The notes under the pieces are model-generated. The model ran no database searches. It had not been told where the DNA came from and was given only the letters and a program-made list of their open reading frames with translations. A DNA stretch of 64,000 nt from Mycobacterium cookii (GTDB lineage: Bacteria; Actinomycetota; Actinomycetes; Mycobacteriales; Mycobacteriaceae), in the NCBI RefSeq assembly GCF_010727945.1, contig NZ_AP022569.1:372001-436000 (forward strand). Reading direction: 5' to 3'. Both the position numbers and the translations under genes were made by a program. Positions 20,201 to 27,876 of this stretch are shown here, piece by piece. The stretch's first letter is position 1. The number at the start of each line of letters is the position of its first letter.

Positions 20201-20551
20201 GTCTTCCGCCAACGGCTCGGGGTAGCTGAATATGCCGGATGACGGCCACGTCTCGGCCCAGTCCTCGATGAAGAAGTCGAAGGGGTTGATCACCTTGAGG
20301 TCGGCGATGAGCCCGACGGTGATGGTCAGCTGGCTCGTCGGATTCGGGAAGGTCAGCCGGTAGACGAAGTTGCCGACCGCGTCCTGTTGCCAGTTGACGA
20401 AGTGGTCGGCGGGCTCGACCCGCAGCGAGTAGGCCTCGATCGGCGTGCGCGAGTGAGGTGCCGGGCGCAGCCGCACGACGTGCGGGAAGACCCGGACCGG
20501 CCGGTCAAAGGTGTAACTGGTGCGGTGCTCCAGTGCCACTTTGATGGTCAT
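17210..20551 (-). CDS. Transglutaminase plus DUF2126 protein (Rv2566-like)
   Basis: A large cytoplasmic protein (1113 residues). The N-terminal transglutaminase region has the triad Cys192 in GVGSCRDFAWL, His241 in FTDLHAWAEVY and Asp257 in IGLDPTSG. The rest, about 320-1110, is DUF2126, with RRPDLLVSLLTYWQRHPSL and RFRAWQPPSALHPSI as typical stretches. This family is nearly always found with the permuted ATP-grasp/alpha-E protein encoded next, and is part of a predicted peptide synthesis or modification system. It heads a two-gene operon and faces the TM2-protein gene across about 180 bp. The biological product is not known. Confidence 0.9.
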   Translation of the reverse strand: MTIKVALEHRTSYTFDRPVRVFPHVVRLRPAPHSRTPIEAYSLRVEPADHFVNWQQDAVGNFVYRLTFPNPTSQLTITVGLIADLKVINPFDFFIEDWAETWPSSGIFSYPEPLAEDLKPYLRPVDEEGPGSGPGELVQAWVRNFAVPEGTRTINFLVELNRRINHDLSYSVRMEHGVQTPDFTLRTGVGSCRDFAWLLVSIARQMGLAARFVSGYLVQLTSDVKALDGPSGPAADFTDLHAWAEVYIPGAGWIGLDPTSGLFAGEGHIPLAATPHPSGAAPITGGIEPCESVLEFSNTVTRIHEDPRVTLPYTDEAWATIQDVARGVDERLTAADVRLTVGGEPTFVSVDNQVDDEWTTAADGPHKRQRASDLAARLKAQWAPHGLVHRGQGRWYPGEPLPRWQIGLYWRTDGQPLWPDATLLADPWAVEAVGPPAADSAAHDLLAAIADGLGLPLSQVRPAYEDPLSRVAAKARLPEGDPVASDDDLDPETGGDTAATRAALLARLDESTDEPAAFVLPLHRRDDGSGWASADWRLRRGRVVLVDGDSPAGLRLPLDAISWKPPRPTFDTDPTTVGDELHPSTAKADVDDDETAPTTAMVAEVRDGLLYVFMPPSEALDHFVDLIGRVHDAAAAIGCPVVIEGYEPPPDPRLTSTTITPDPGVIEVNVAPTASFAEQSRQLETLYEQARLARLSTESFDVDGSHGGTGGGNHITLGGITPKDSPLLRRPDLLVSLLTYWQRHPSLSYLFAGRFVGTTSQAPRVDEGRAEALYELEIAFAEIDRLTSLSEDAQPKPWLTDRALRHLLTDITGNTHRAEFCIDKLYSPDSPRGRLGLLELRGFEMPPHLRMAMVQSLLVRSLVAWFWDEPLRAPLIRHGSNLHGRYLLPHFLIHDIADVAADLRAHGIAFETNWLDPFTEFRFPRIGTAVFDGVEIELRGAIEPWNTLGEESTATGTARYVDSSVERLQVRVIGADRHRYLLTCNGFPVPLLATDNPDIHVGGVRFRAWQPPSALHPSITVDGPLQFELVDLTTSTSRGGCTYHIAHPGGRAYDEPPVNAVEAESRRARRFEATGFTSGKLDLSDVREMQARISTDIGAPGILDLRRVRTVLR

Positions 20552-20732
20552 AACCGCTCATCTCATCACGCCAGCCTGAGTGCCGCAGCGCGGCAACACT
20601 CAGTGTCGGCGCGGTCGGTCTCCGCGGGCGGATCACGTGACGCAATTCCGGCTCGAATGCGATGATGACGCCGGCTGTCCAACGCCGTCGCCGTGCAAGA
20701 TCCCCTGTCAACGCCTAGAAAGGGCCAGCGAA

Positions 20733-21122
20733 ATGACGTTTCAACAACCGGCTGCAGGCTGGTACCCGGATCCGAGCGGCGGGCCAGGACAACGGTTCTG
20801 GGATGGCCGGCAATGGGTTGCGGCACCGCCCGTTCCAGCTCCGGCCGTCGCGCCCTTCGGCGGAGTGGGCTACCACGGCGTGGATGCGAGCGGGCGGCCG
20901 CTGTCGGACAAAAGCAAGCTGGTGGCCGGTCTCCTGCAGCTTTTCCTCGGAGGCATCGGCATCGGACGCTTCTACCTCGGCTACATCGGGATCGGCTTTG
21001 CGCAACTCGCGATCACCGTTTTCACCCTGGGACTTGCCGGGTGGATATGGCCGTTGATCGACGCCATCCTGATCCTCACCGGCAAGATGCCTGACGCGCA
21101 GGGGCGCACCCTTCGCGATTGA
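20733..21122 (+). CDS. DUF2510/TM2-domain membrane protein
   Basis: A 129-residue protein. The DUF2510 motif is AGWYPDPSGG...RFWDGRQW near the N-terminus. A short Pro-rich linker is followed by a TM2 domain with two membrane segments (LVAGLLQLFLGGIGIGRFYLG and a second hairpin ending WPLIDAILILTG). ATG 20733 is chosen because the DUF2510 begins there and AGGG precedes it. DUF2510-TM2 proteins are common in actinomycetes and have no settled function. Confidence 0.88.
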   Translation: MTFQQPAAGWYPDPSGGPGQRFWDGRQWVAAPPVPAPAVAPFGGVGYHGVDASGRPLSDKSKLVAGLLQLFLGGIGIGRFYLGYIGIGFAQLAITVFTLGLAGWIWPLIDAILILTGKMPDAQGRTLRD

Positions 21123-21194
21123 CGCTGTCGGCGATCGGATATCGCGGAGTGGCGCAACCGGATTTGGCGGGCTGCTGTTCCTAGGATCGCTCGG

Positions 21195-22031
21195 GTGGAC
21201 GATCGTTACGGCTCCGACGTACTGGCACGCGACCCGCACGGCTCGCGCAAGCCCCGATCGGTCGAAGTGCCAATAGAACTCGGCATGGTCGTCGAGGACG
21301 CGCAAACCGGCTACGTCGGCGCGGTGGTTCGCGTCGAGTACGGCCGGATGCAACTTGAGGACCGCCGCGGGGCCACCAAATCCTTCCCGGTCGGGCCCGG
21401 GTACCTGGTGGACGGCAAACCGGTGATCCTGACCGCCCCGCGTCGTCCAGCGCCGAAAAGCGCCGCTCGCACCGCATCCGGCTCGGTGGCGGTGACCGGC
21501 GCCCGTGCCCGGGTGGCCCGGACCGGACGGATCTATGTCGAGGGACGCCACGACGCCGAACTCGTCGAGCAGGTGTGGGGCGACGATCTGCGGATCGAAG
21601 GCGTGGTGGTCGAATACCTCGGCGGCGTCGACGATCTCGTCGGCATTGTGGAGCAGTTCCGGCCCGGCCCGCAGCGACGGTTGGGTGTGCTGGTCGATCA
21701 TCTGGTGCCCGGGTCGAAGGAGTCGCGGCTGGCCGACGCGGTGCGCCGGGGCCCGGGCGGCGCGGACACGCTCGTCGTCGGGCACCCGTTCGTCGACATC
21801 TGGCAAGCCGTCAAACCGGCCCGCCTCGGCCTGGCGCAGTGGCCGGTGATTCCGCGCGGAACCGAGTGGAAGCACGGCATCTGCGACGCGCTGGGCTGGC
21901 CGCACGCAGACCAGGCCGATATCGCCGCGGCCTGGCGCCGCATCCGCGGCCGGGTCCGCGACTGGACCGACCTGGACGCCGCGTTGATCGGCCGGGTGGA
22001 AGAGCTGATCGACTTCGTCACCCGGCCGTGA
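21195..22031 (+). CDS. DUF3097-family protein
   Basis: A 278-residue cytoplasmic protein. The N-terminal part (RSVEVPIELGMVVEDAQTGY) and the segment GRIYVEGRHDAELVEQVW, then VEYLGGVDDL, are typical of DUF3097. The second half resembles a TOPRIM-like arrangement, with VEGRHD as a possible acidic motif, but that is only a resemblance. It starts at GTG 21195 and converges on the Pro/Gly-rich membrane protein gene with 4 bp between the stops. Confidence 0.75.
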   Translation: MDDRYGSDVLARDPHGSRKPRSVEVPIELGMVVEDAQTGYVGAVVRVEYGRMQLEDRRGATKSFPVGPGYLVDGKPVILTAPRRPAPKSAARTASGSVAVTGARARVARTGRIYVEGRHDAELVEQVWGDDLRIEGVVVEYLGGVDDLVGIVEQFRPGPQRRLGVLVDHLVPGSKESRLADAVRRGPGGADTLVVGHPFVDIWQAVKPARLGLAQWPVIPRGTEWKHGICDALGWPHADQADIAAAWRRIRGRVRDWTDLDAALIGRVEELIDFVTRP

Positions 22032-22035
22032 CCGG

Positions 22036-23031
22036 CTAGGGCGCGACCGGGCCGCCGGAGAGTTTCCGGTAGGTATAGACCTGGATGAGCAGCGCCACCG
22101 GCGCGGCGACCAGGATGCCGACGCCGCAGGCCAAAAAGCCGAGGAACAGCACCAGGCCCTGGACCAGGAACGACAGCAGCGTGTCGCCGATGTGCGATCT
22201 GACCGTGCTGACGCTGGCCTTCAGCGCATCGATGGGCGACAAACCACGGTCCGTTGCGAACGCGATGGTGAACAGCGCGAAAAACGTGAAGACGATGATC
22301 GCCACGAACGACAGGAACGCGAACAGGAAATTGGGCAGCAGTGCGGGCAGGTCCAGGACGGCGCTGATCACACTGAGCAGTGCGCCAGCCAGGACCACGC
22401 TGCCGAAATTGCGCGGCTTGAAGAACGAGCCGACGCTGACCGGCCGCCCGTCGGCGAGATCGAGCCCTCCGGACAGGAACGCCGCCTGGACGAAAATGCC
22501 GAAGACGAACGACACGATCGACAGGACCAGCGTGCCGACGGTGCCCAGGCCCGCGGAGAACGATGCGGCGTAATTTCCGTCTGTACCAGGGTTCTCGGCC
22601 GTGGCGCCGCCGAGGAGCACGAATACCAGGCCGTGCACGACAATCCCCACGACCGCATAGACCAGCATCGCCAGGATCAGCGGCCCAAGATTCTGAGTGA
22701 ACTTATTCCACGCCCAGCTGAACGCCTGACCGATGTCGAACCCCTGCCCGGGGGGAGGGCCATAGCCCGGGGGCCCGTAGCCGGGCGGCGGCCCGTAGCC
22801 GGGCGGCGGGGGATAACCGGGCGGCGGTCCGTAGCCGGGCTGAGGCGGCGGGCCGTAGCCCGGGGGCGGACCCGGAGGCGGACCGTAACCCGGCGGCGGC
22901 CCCGGCGGTGGTCCGTAGCCCGGCGGCGGTCCTGGGGGAGGGCCGTACCCGGGTCGCGGGTAGTTGCCCGGGTGCGGGTTGTCGCTCCACGGCTCGCTCG
23001 GGTTGCCGGGATACTCCGGAGGTTGGCTCAT
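22036..23031 (-). CDS. Pro/Gly-rich membrane protein (Rv2560-like)
   Basis: About 331 residues. Roughly residues 20-105 are repeats of PPPGYG/PPGYGPPP, cytoplasmic and disordered. The rest holds four to six membrane segments, including LILAMLVYAVVGIVV and FLVQGLVLFLGFLACGVGIL. ATG 23031 (start MSQPPEYPG) follows AGGAG at 6 bp on this strand and is better than an in-frame start 57 bp earlier. The GC-rich repeats in the DNA are explained by the Pro-Gly-Tyr code. It diverges from rarA, as recalled for Rv2560/Rv2559c. Function is unknown. Confidence 0.85.
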   Translation of the reverse strand: MSQPPEYPGNPSEPWSDNPHPGNYPRPGYGPPPGPPPGYGPPPGPPPGYGPPPGPPPGYGPPPQPGYGPPPGYPPPPGYGPPPGYGPPGYGPPPGQGFDIGQAFSWAWNKFTQNLGPLILAMLVYAVVGIVVHGLVFVLLGGATAENPGTDGNYAASFSAGLGTVGTLVLSIVSFVFGIFVQAAFLSGGLDLADGRPVSVGSFFKPRNFGSVVLAGALLSVISAVLDLPALLPNFLFAFLSFVAIIVFTFFALFTIAFATDRGLSPIDALKASVSTVRSHIGDTLLSFLVQGLVLFLGFLACGVGILVAAPVALLIQVYTYRKLSGGPVAP

Positions 23032-23147
23032 GACCGCTCCTGCGTCGTCGTCGGGGAGTTGTGCAGGCGTGCTCCGCGAACTTAGCAAGTATCCACCTGC
23101 CCCGCTGCGACCTCACACTGCCCGCCGACGTGTCGAATCGACGTGGT

Positions 23148-24494
23148 ATGCCTGACACCGTGCCCGACGGTCTGTTCGACGTCCCCGATGAGACCGACCG
23201 TGGCGTGCGTGAGCAATTCGGTTCCGCCGCCGCGCCGTTGGCCGTGCGGATGCGCCCGGCCAGTCTCGACGAGGTCGTCGGTCAGGACCACCTGCTGCAG
23301 CCCGGCTCGCCGCTGCGGCGTCTGGTCGAAGGATCAGGCATGGCGTCGGCGATCCTCTACGGCCCGCCCGGTAGCGGTAAAACGACGCTGGCATCGCTGA
23401 TCTCGCAGGCCACCGGACGCCGTTTCGAAGCGCTGTCGGCGTTGTCGGCGGGGGTCAAAGAAGTCCGCGCCGTCATCGATGTGGCCCGTCGTGCCGCCGC
23501 GTACGGCGAGCAGACCGTGTTGTTCATCGACGAGGTGCACCGGTTCTCCAAGACTCAGCAGGACGCGCTCTTGTCTGCTGTGGAGAACCGGGTGGTGTTG
23601 CTGGTCGCCGCGACGACTGAAAATCCGTCGTTCTCTGTTGTCGCGCCGTTGCTTTCGCGGTCATTGATCCTACAGCTGCAGCCGCTGTCGGCCGATGACA
23701 TTCGCGCCGTGGTACAGCGTGCGATCGACGACGAGCGCGGCCTGGGCGGCCGGGTCACGGTGACAGCTGAGGCCGTCGACCTGCTGGTCCGGCTGGCTGC
23801 CGGTGACGCCCGTCGCGCGTTGACCGCGCTGGAAGTGGCGGCCGAGGCGGGGGAGCAGGTCACCGTCGAGGTCATCGAGCAATCGCTCGACAAGGCCGCG
23901 GTCCGCTACGACCGTGACGGCGATCAGCACTATGACGTGGTCAGCGCGTTCATCAAGTCGGTACGCGGCTCCGACGTGGACGCCGCGCTGCACTACCTGG
24001 CCCGGATGCTGGTCGCCGGCGAGGATCCGCGATTCATCTCGCGGCGGCTGATGATCCTGGCCAGTGAGGACATCGGGATGGCTGACCCGACTGCGCTGCA
24101 GACCGCGGTCGCCGCGGCGCAGACCGTCGCGCTGATCGGCATGCCCGAAGCCAAGCTGACCCTGGCGCACGCCACCATCCACCTGGCCACCGCGCCGAAG
24201 TCGAACGCCGTCACCACCGCGATCGGCGCGGCGATGCAGGACATCAGCGCCGGCAAGGCCGGGCTGGTCCCGCCGCACCTGCGCGACGGCCACTACTCGG
24301 GTGCCGCCGCACTCGGCAACGCCCAGGGCTACCGGTACGCGCACGACGATCCGGATGGTGTTGTGCCGCAACAGTATCCGCCGGACGATCTGGTCGGCGT
24401 CGACTACTACCGGCCGACCAGCCACGGGGCCGAGCGGGAGATCGCGAGTCGACTCGAACGACTTCGGGCGATCATTCGACGCAGGCGTGGCTAG
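23148..24494 (+). CDS. rarA: Replication-associated recombination protein A (AAA+ ATPase)
   Basis: A 448-residue RarA/MgsA/WRNIP1-type AAA+ ATPase of stalled replication forks. It has Walker A GPPGSGKT (72-79), Walker [11 protein letters not shown] (from 124), sensor 1 [11 protein letters not shown], and the C-terminal tetramerisation region ending [13 protein letters not shown] and a basic tail. ATG 23148 is preferred; GTG 23160 is possible. Bases 24339-24494 recur in diverged form at 32981-33136, so this 3' end marks one edge of the accessory island. Confidence 0.93.
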   Translation: MPDTVPDGLFDVPDETDRGVREQFGSAAAPLAVRMRPASLDEVVGQDHLLQPGSPLRRLVEGSGMASAILYGPPGSGKTTLASLISQATGRRFEALSALSAGVKEVRAVIDVARRAAAYGEQTVLFIDEVHRFSKTQQDALLSAVENRVVLLVAATTENPSFSVVAPLLSRSLILQLQPLSADDIRAVVQRAIDDERGLGGRVTVTAEAVDLLVRLAAGDARRALTALEVAAEAGEQVTVEVIEQSLDKAAVRYDRDGDQHYDVVSAFIKSVRGSDVDAALHYLARMLVAGEDPRFISRRLMILASEDIGMADPTALQTAVAAAQTVALIGMPEAKLTLAHATIHLATAPKSNAVTTAIGAAMQDISAGKAGLVPPHLRDGHYSGAAALGNAQGYRYAHDDPDGVVPQQYPPDDLVGVDYYRPTSHGAEREIASRLERLRAIIRRRRG

Positions 24495-24683
24495 CGCGGC
24501 GCACCACTGGCACTGCTTCCTGGGATCGCCGACGCTGTGCTGAGCCCACGGGCATGGAGGCCGCGTATTCAGCTGCTACAGCCGTAACCTCCAAAATCCC
24601 AACACATCTGCCGGCCGGACGACCCGCTGCCACGTCCAGAAGCGCCCAAACAAATTCGGCGTCATGGTGCGTTCGCTGAGTGT

Positions 24684-24969
24684 GACAACATAACTAAGCC
24701 GCCCGAAAGCGTCCTCCACGTTGTTGCCGAAGGTCGCCAAGACAGCATGTTGCCCAAGGTATGATGCCAATTGGCAAGTATAAATATCGCCGTGATTCAG
24801 CCAGCGCCCCACGGGAAGCCCAAATGGCGTGCACTTGTGACATCACATGGATAGAACGACGTCTGATTAATCGCCGCGTCTCCGTTCGGTAACTCGTAGA
24901 GCAAAAAACCGCGAAGTTGGCGACGACCGGGAACCTGCGTGCCGTAATGCCGTCGGATAAGGGGATCAA
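24684..24969 (-). pseudogene. Rhomboid-family protease gene, degenerate remnant
   Basis: Three reading frames on this strand give the successive parts of an actinobacterial rhomboid protease. From TTG 24969: MIPLSDGITARRFPVVANF. After a frameshift: LYELPNGDAAINQTSFYPCD and later FPWGAG, a TGA stop (24797-24799), then ITAIFILANWHHTLGNM. After a second frameshift: TFGNNVEDAFGRLSYVV. The catalytic Ser/His region further downstream is gone. At least two frameshifts, one stop and a 3' truncation make it non-functional. Family recognition is from memory of the LYELP, FYPC and FGNNVEDAFG patterns. Confidence 0.6.
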
Positions 24970-25284
24970 ACCAAACGACCTCCCTTTCGCCAGCGGTCGG
25001 TACTGATGTCGCGGCTTACCAACTATCTTTGCGGGATGGCCGACGCCACCGCGGCGTCAATGGCAGCCCTAACGCCTATGCACGTGGGGTTCTGGAGTCG
25101 CCGCACCACGAGGTGTAATCCCTTGCGTCACCGTTGTGTCCACCTACTCGCAGATGCCGCTGCGGACGGGCGGTATCGGGCCGACGCCCAGGCGGTGGGG
25201 CGTCCTGCAACGGCGCCCCTGGGCGGATACGGGCACCGCAACGATGAGCAGGATTTTCTTCACAGTCTTTGTAATCGATGGGTG
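24970..25284. other. No convincing gene
   Basis: A frame of 99 codons is open on the plus strand (25006-25305) but has no ribosome-binding site, mixed composition and no recognisable motif, and it overlaps the end of the exported-protein gene. It is probably decayed island DNA. Confidence 0.4.
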
Positions 25285-25602
25285 TTACTGAGTTGGGGTT
25301 ACTGAGCCGTTTTCTTGCAGATCGCCGTCACAGGCGGGGGGTATGCGGCCCGTGCTCACCCCACCCACCTTGCAGTGCGGCTTGCCGCCCGTCAGGTTGA
25401 CCCCGCCCCCTACGCCACAGTCGAAAGCCACTTGTTGGGCGAGGTTTGGGTTGTGGATGGCATTCCGGCACGAGTTGCACAGCGGCATGGAACCGTCGGG
25501 AGATATTTCCGAATGGCAAATCGGGTCGCCGTCTGCGTGAGCAGACGGACAGATGAACAGGGCGCCCAGGGCCATTACTGAGGCGAACAATAGTCGTTTC
25601 AT
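25285..25602 (-). CDS. Small exported cysteine-containing protein
   Basis: A 105-residue protein with a clear Sec signal peptide (MKRLLFASVMALGALF, cleavage after AHA before DGDP). The mature part has six cysteines (PIC, PLCNSC, DCGVGG, PHC, PAC), enough for three disulfides, and Gly/Asn-rich loops. ATG 25602 has AAAGGA at a good distance; the ATG two codons earlier touches that site. No family was recognised. It lies in the accessory island, divergent from the RDD gene across about 280 bp. Confidence 0.65.
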   Translation of the reverse strand: MKRLLFASVMALGALFICPSAHADGDPICHSEISPDGSMPLCNSCRNAIHNPNLAQQVAFDCGVGGGVNLTGGKPHCKVGGVSTGRIPPACDGDLQENGSVTPTQ

Positions 25603-25885
25603 TGGCATTCCTTTTCTCTATGCGCCGCAGGTTTAGCTGTTGCCGTTGGTACCGCTCACCACTAGCAGACAGTAAAGGCTGATCCCCGCCAGTGGAGCTG
25701 AAAAGCATTCTCTATAACTGTTCTGCGCCTCCGTTCGACGGTTGCTGACGTGGTAACAAAGTGTTGCAGTTCTGCTGTGAGAATGATAGGAGCCGCCGCG
25801 AATGACTTGACTTTTGGCAAGGAGATGCCAAGCGATTGGTTGGCGCGGTAAAGTGTCTCCACCCACCTCGGCGGAGGAGCAACAG

Positions 25886-26563
25886 ATGACCACACGTGAC
25901 TCCGATCCCAACGCGTCGGGTCAACCTGGCAGCTTTCCCTCACCGCCCCCGCCGAGCCCTTCTGGTCAAGCCGGCGTCTTTCCCTCACCGCCGGCGCCCA
26001 GCGCGTCCGGTCAAGCCGGCGTCTTTCCCTCACCGCCGGCGCCCAGCGCGTCCGGTCAAGCCGGGGTCTTTCCCTCACCGCCGGCGCCCGGCACCTCCGT
26101 TCAACCCGGCGGCTTCTCCTCCCCAGTTCCGTCCTCATCTGTCAGTTATCCCGCAGGGTTGGGGTCGCGGTTCGTAGCGCGGTTTATCGACGGCGTCCTG
26201 GTAACGATCGTGGGGGGTGTGCTCATAGGGATGTTCGATTGGCCGACCGATATTGCTTTCACCGGGCTGCTGTCGGGTCTCTTGATGTTCACCTATTTCG
26301 TCGCGTTCGAAGTAAGCCTTGGCTGGACGCCGGGCAAGAAGATGCTTGGCCTGAGCGTCCACGGTCCGGCGGATGCGATCAAGCCGACTGCGAAGCAGTC
26401 CGCTACCCGCAATGCCTTCACCTTGCTGTCGATCCTTCCGTGGATCGGCGGCGTGCTGGCGGTGACCGCCATCATCGTCATCGCGGCCACGATCCAAGGG
26501 AGTCCTACCAAACAGGGCAAGCACGACCAGCTGGCCGGCGGGACGCAAGTTATAAAGGGCTGA
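25886..26563 (+). CDS. RDD-family membrane protein with Pro-rich repeats
   Basis: About 225 residues. The N-terminal 80 are low-complexity repeats of the unit GQAGVFPSPPAPSAS. From YPAGLGSRFVARFIDGVLV comes an RDD domain with three or four membrane segments and the conserved WTPGKKMLGLSVHG. ATG 25886 follows GGAGGAG (25872-25878) at 7 bp. RDD proteins are poorly understood; some move small solutes or ions. Downstream is a gene-free stretch, so it seems to be a single-gene unit inside the island. Confidence 0.85.
   Translation: MTTRDSDPNASGQPGSFPSPPPPSPSGQAGVFPSPPAPSASGQAGVFPSPPAPSASGQAGVFPSPPAPGTSVQPGGFSSPVPSSSVSYPAGLGSRFVARFIDGVLVTIVGGVLIGMFDWPTDIAFTGLLSGLLMFTYFVAFEVSLGWTPGKKMLGLSVHGPADAIKPTAKQSATRNAFTLLSILPWIGGVLAVTAIIVIAATIQGSPTKQGKHDQLAGGTQVIKG
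25919..26122 (+). repeat. 45-bp tandem repeat in the RDD gene
   Basis: About 4.5 in-frame copies beginning at 25919, 25964, 26009, 26054 and 26099, each starting GGTCAA or GTTCAA. The copies at 25964 and 26009 are nearly identical and the outer ones have drifted. Each encodes 15 residues, so copy-number change would keep the frame. Confidence 0.85.
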
Positions 26564-26909
26564 GCTAACCGACTCGGCCGATGGAGCGCCTGTTCCAGGG
26601 ATCGGCTCAACGTGTTGTCTTGACTTGATCCTGCTGCTCTCCAAGTCCGACAAAGTCGGCACTCCAAACAGCGCCATGACGAGCGTGCACGGCCTAAATT
26701 GCAACCTAAGAAATCCCGCGAATCGTCGGATCTCTTCCATCACGGCTAGTGGGGCAGTCTGTCGCGCTGCAACGGGCCCGAAGGTTGAGGCAATGAATGA
26801 ACCAAATTCGGCCCTTCGAGTGTCGGGCTAGCGTGGACCTGGCGCGGGCCGACACTGATGACGCTCAACGCTGCAACACGGGCACGGACTGCGGGAGATC
26901 GGATTCGCG
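26564..26909. other. Gene-free stretch in the island
   Basis: 346 bp without a credible gene on either strand. Short open frames lack ribosome-binding sites and recognisable motifs. It presumably holds the promoter of the coiled-coil/VirD4-like pair, but no clear -35/-10 set was picked out. Confidence 0.4.
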
Positions 26910-27824
26910 ATGAGCAGCCTTGACGACCCTGGCCAGCCAGATGAACGCCGGGAAGAACGGCAGGATTTCCTCCGCGTCCAGGAGCAGGTGGGGCAATTTC
27001 TGCGCAAGCTTGAAAAGCGTCAAGATCATTGGCGTAGCGGTCAAGTAGCCGATGCTCTCCCCAACGTGATCGAAGATTTCAGTGACGCGCTAAACGAGTC
27101 CGGTCATTCTCAGGAAGCGACTACGACCCACCACCTGACGCAGGTCGGCACATCGCACCATGAGTATTCGCACGACCAGATTTCCGGCTCCGCCGCATTT
27201 CCGAACGATCCCCTAACGGGTGTCATCATGCTCTTCACAGTTGTCAAAAATTTGAATGACACATTTGATGTGCTGCAGAAAATTAACGATTCGATCGAAT
27301 CTCCTTATGTCGAGAAAATGGTCGAGGAAATTGGCGCCAGCCTCGCGGGTGTGTGGGACCAGTTCAAAGAGGGCACCGAGAAGATCATCGAGGATGTTAA
27401 GGAGCGGATGACTGAACTGGCCTCTCCGGAACAGGCGCAGGAGCCTATCAAGACGGATGCAGAGCTCGCGGCGAATGCCATCGAGAAAGCGACCGATGAA
27501 ATAAACCAGGAAATGACGCTGCAGGATGCTTTCGCACCAGCGGCGGAAGCGAAGCTTAAGCAGAACTTTGCTGAAGACCGCCAGAAACTTGAGAGCAAAC
27601 TTGACAAGAATGAGGAGAAATATTTCGAGAAGCATCCTGATCTGAGCCCGGAGGAAAAAGACGCGGCTGAGAAGAAATTCGACAAGATAAGAGATGACGC
27701 GGTCCAGAAGCTTGAGGATCAGCAAGCCAAGACACTCGCGGAGCGGGAGGCCCGCCAGCAGGCGGAACTCGAAGATCTTGAGCAAAAGCGACGAGAACTA
27801 GAGGACACCAGAGCCGAGCGGTGA
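26910..27824 (+). CDS. Coiled-coil protein upstream of a VirD4-like ATPase
   Basis: A 304-residue acidic and basic-rich protein of no recognised family. About residues 1-65 are helical and charged. A His-rich stretch (about 72-92) and one short hydrophobic segment (LTGVIMLFTVVKNL) follow. From about 175 to the end it is strongly heptad-like coiled coil (KLESKLDKNEEKYFEKH, then AEREARQQAELEDLEQKRRE). There is no signal peptide. A GGGAG lies about 12 bp before ATG 26910. The GC content is visibly lower than in the backbone. It is 52 bp upstream of the VirD4-like gene, so a partner or adaptor role for that ATPase is inferred. Confidence 0.7.
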   Translation: MSSLDDPGQPDERREERQDFLRVQEQVGQFLRKLEKRQDHWRSGQVADALPNVIEDFSDALNESGHSQEATTTHHLTQVGTSHHEYSHDQISGSAAFPNDPLTGVIMLFTVVKNLNDTFDVLQKINDSIESPYVEKMVEEIGASLAGVWDQFKEGTEKIIEDVKERMTELASPEQAQEPIKTDAELAANAIEKATDEINQEMTLQDAFAPAAEAKLKQNFAEDRQKLESKLDKNEEKYFEKHPDLSPEEKDAAEKKFDKIRDDAVQKLEDQQAKTLAEREARQQAELEDLEQKRRELEDTRAER

Positions 27825-27876
27825 TGGTACGGGGCACAGCTACACGCAATTCACTCAAGGCAAGGAGCACAAACTT

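Noticed and set aside
18485..20242. 585-codon plus-strand open frame
   Set aside because: It lies wholly opposite the transglutaminase/DUF2126 gene and has the composition of an antisense translation.
22741..22960. GC-rich short repeats that could suggest a CRISPR or minisatellite
   Set aside because: They are the codons for PPPGYG repeats in the membrane protein and have no spacer pattern.
25006..25305. 99-codon plus-strand frame
   Set aside because: There is no ribosome-binding site or motif, and it overlaps the exported protein gene on the other strand.
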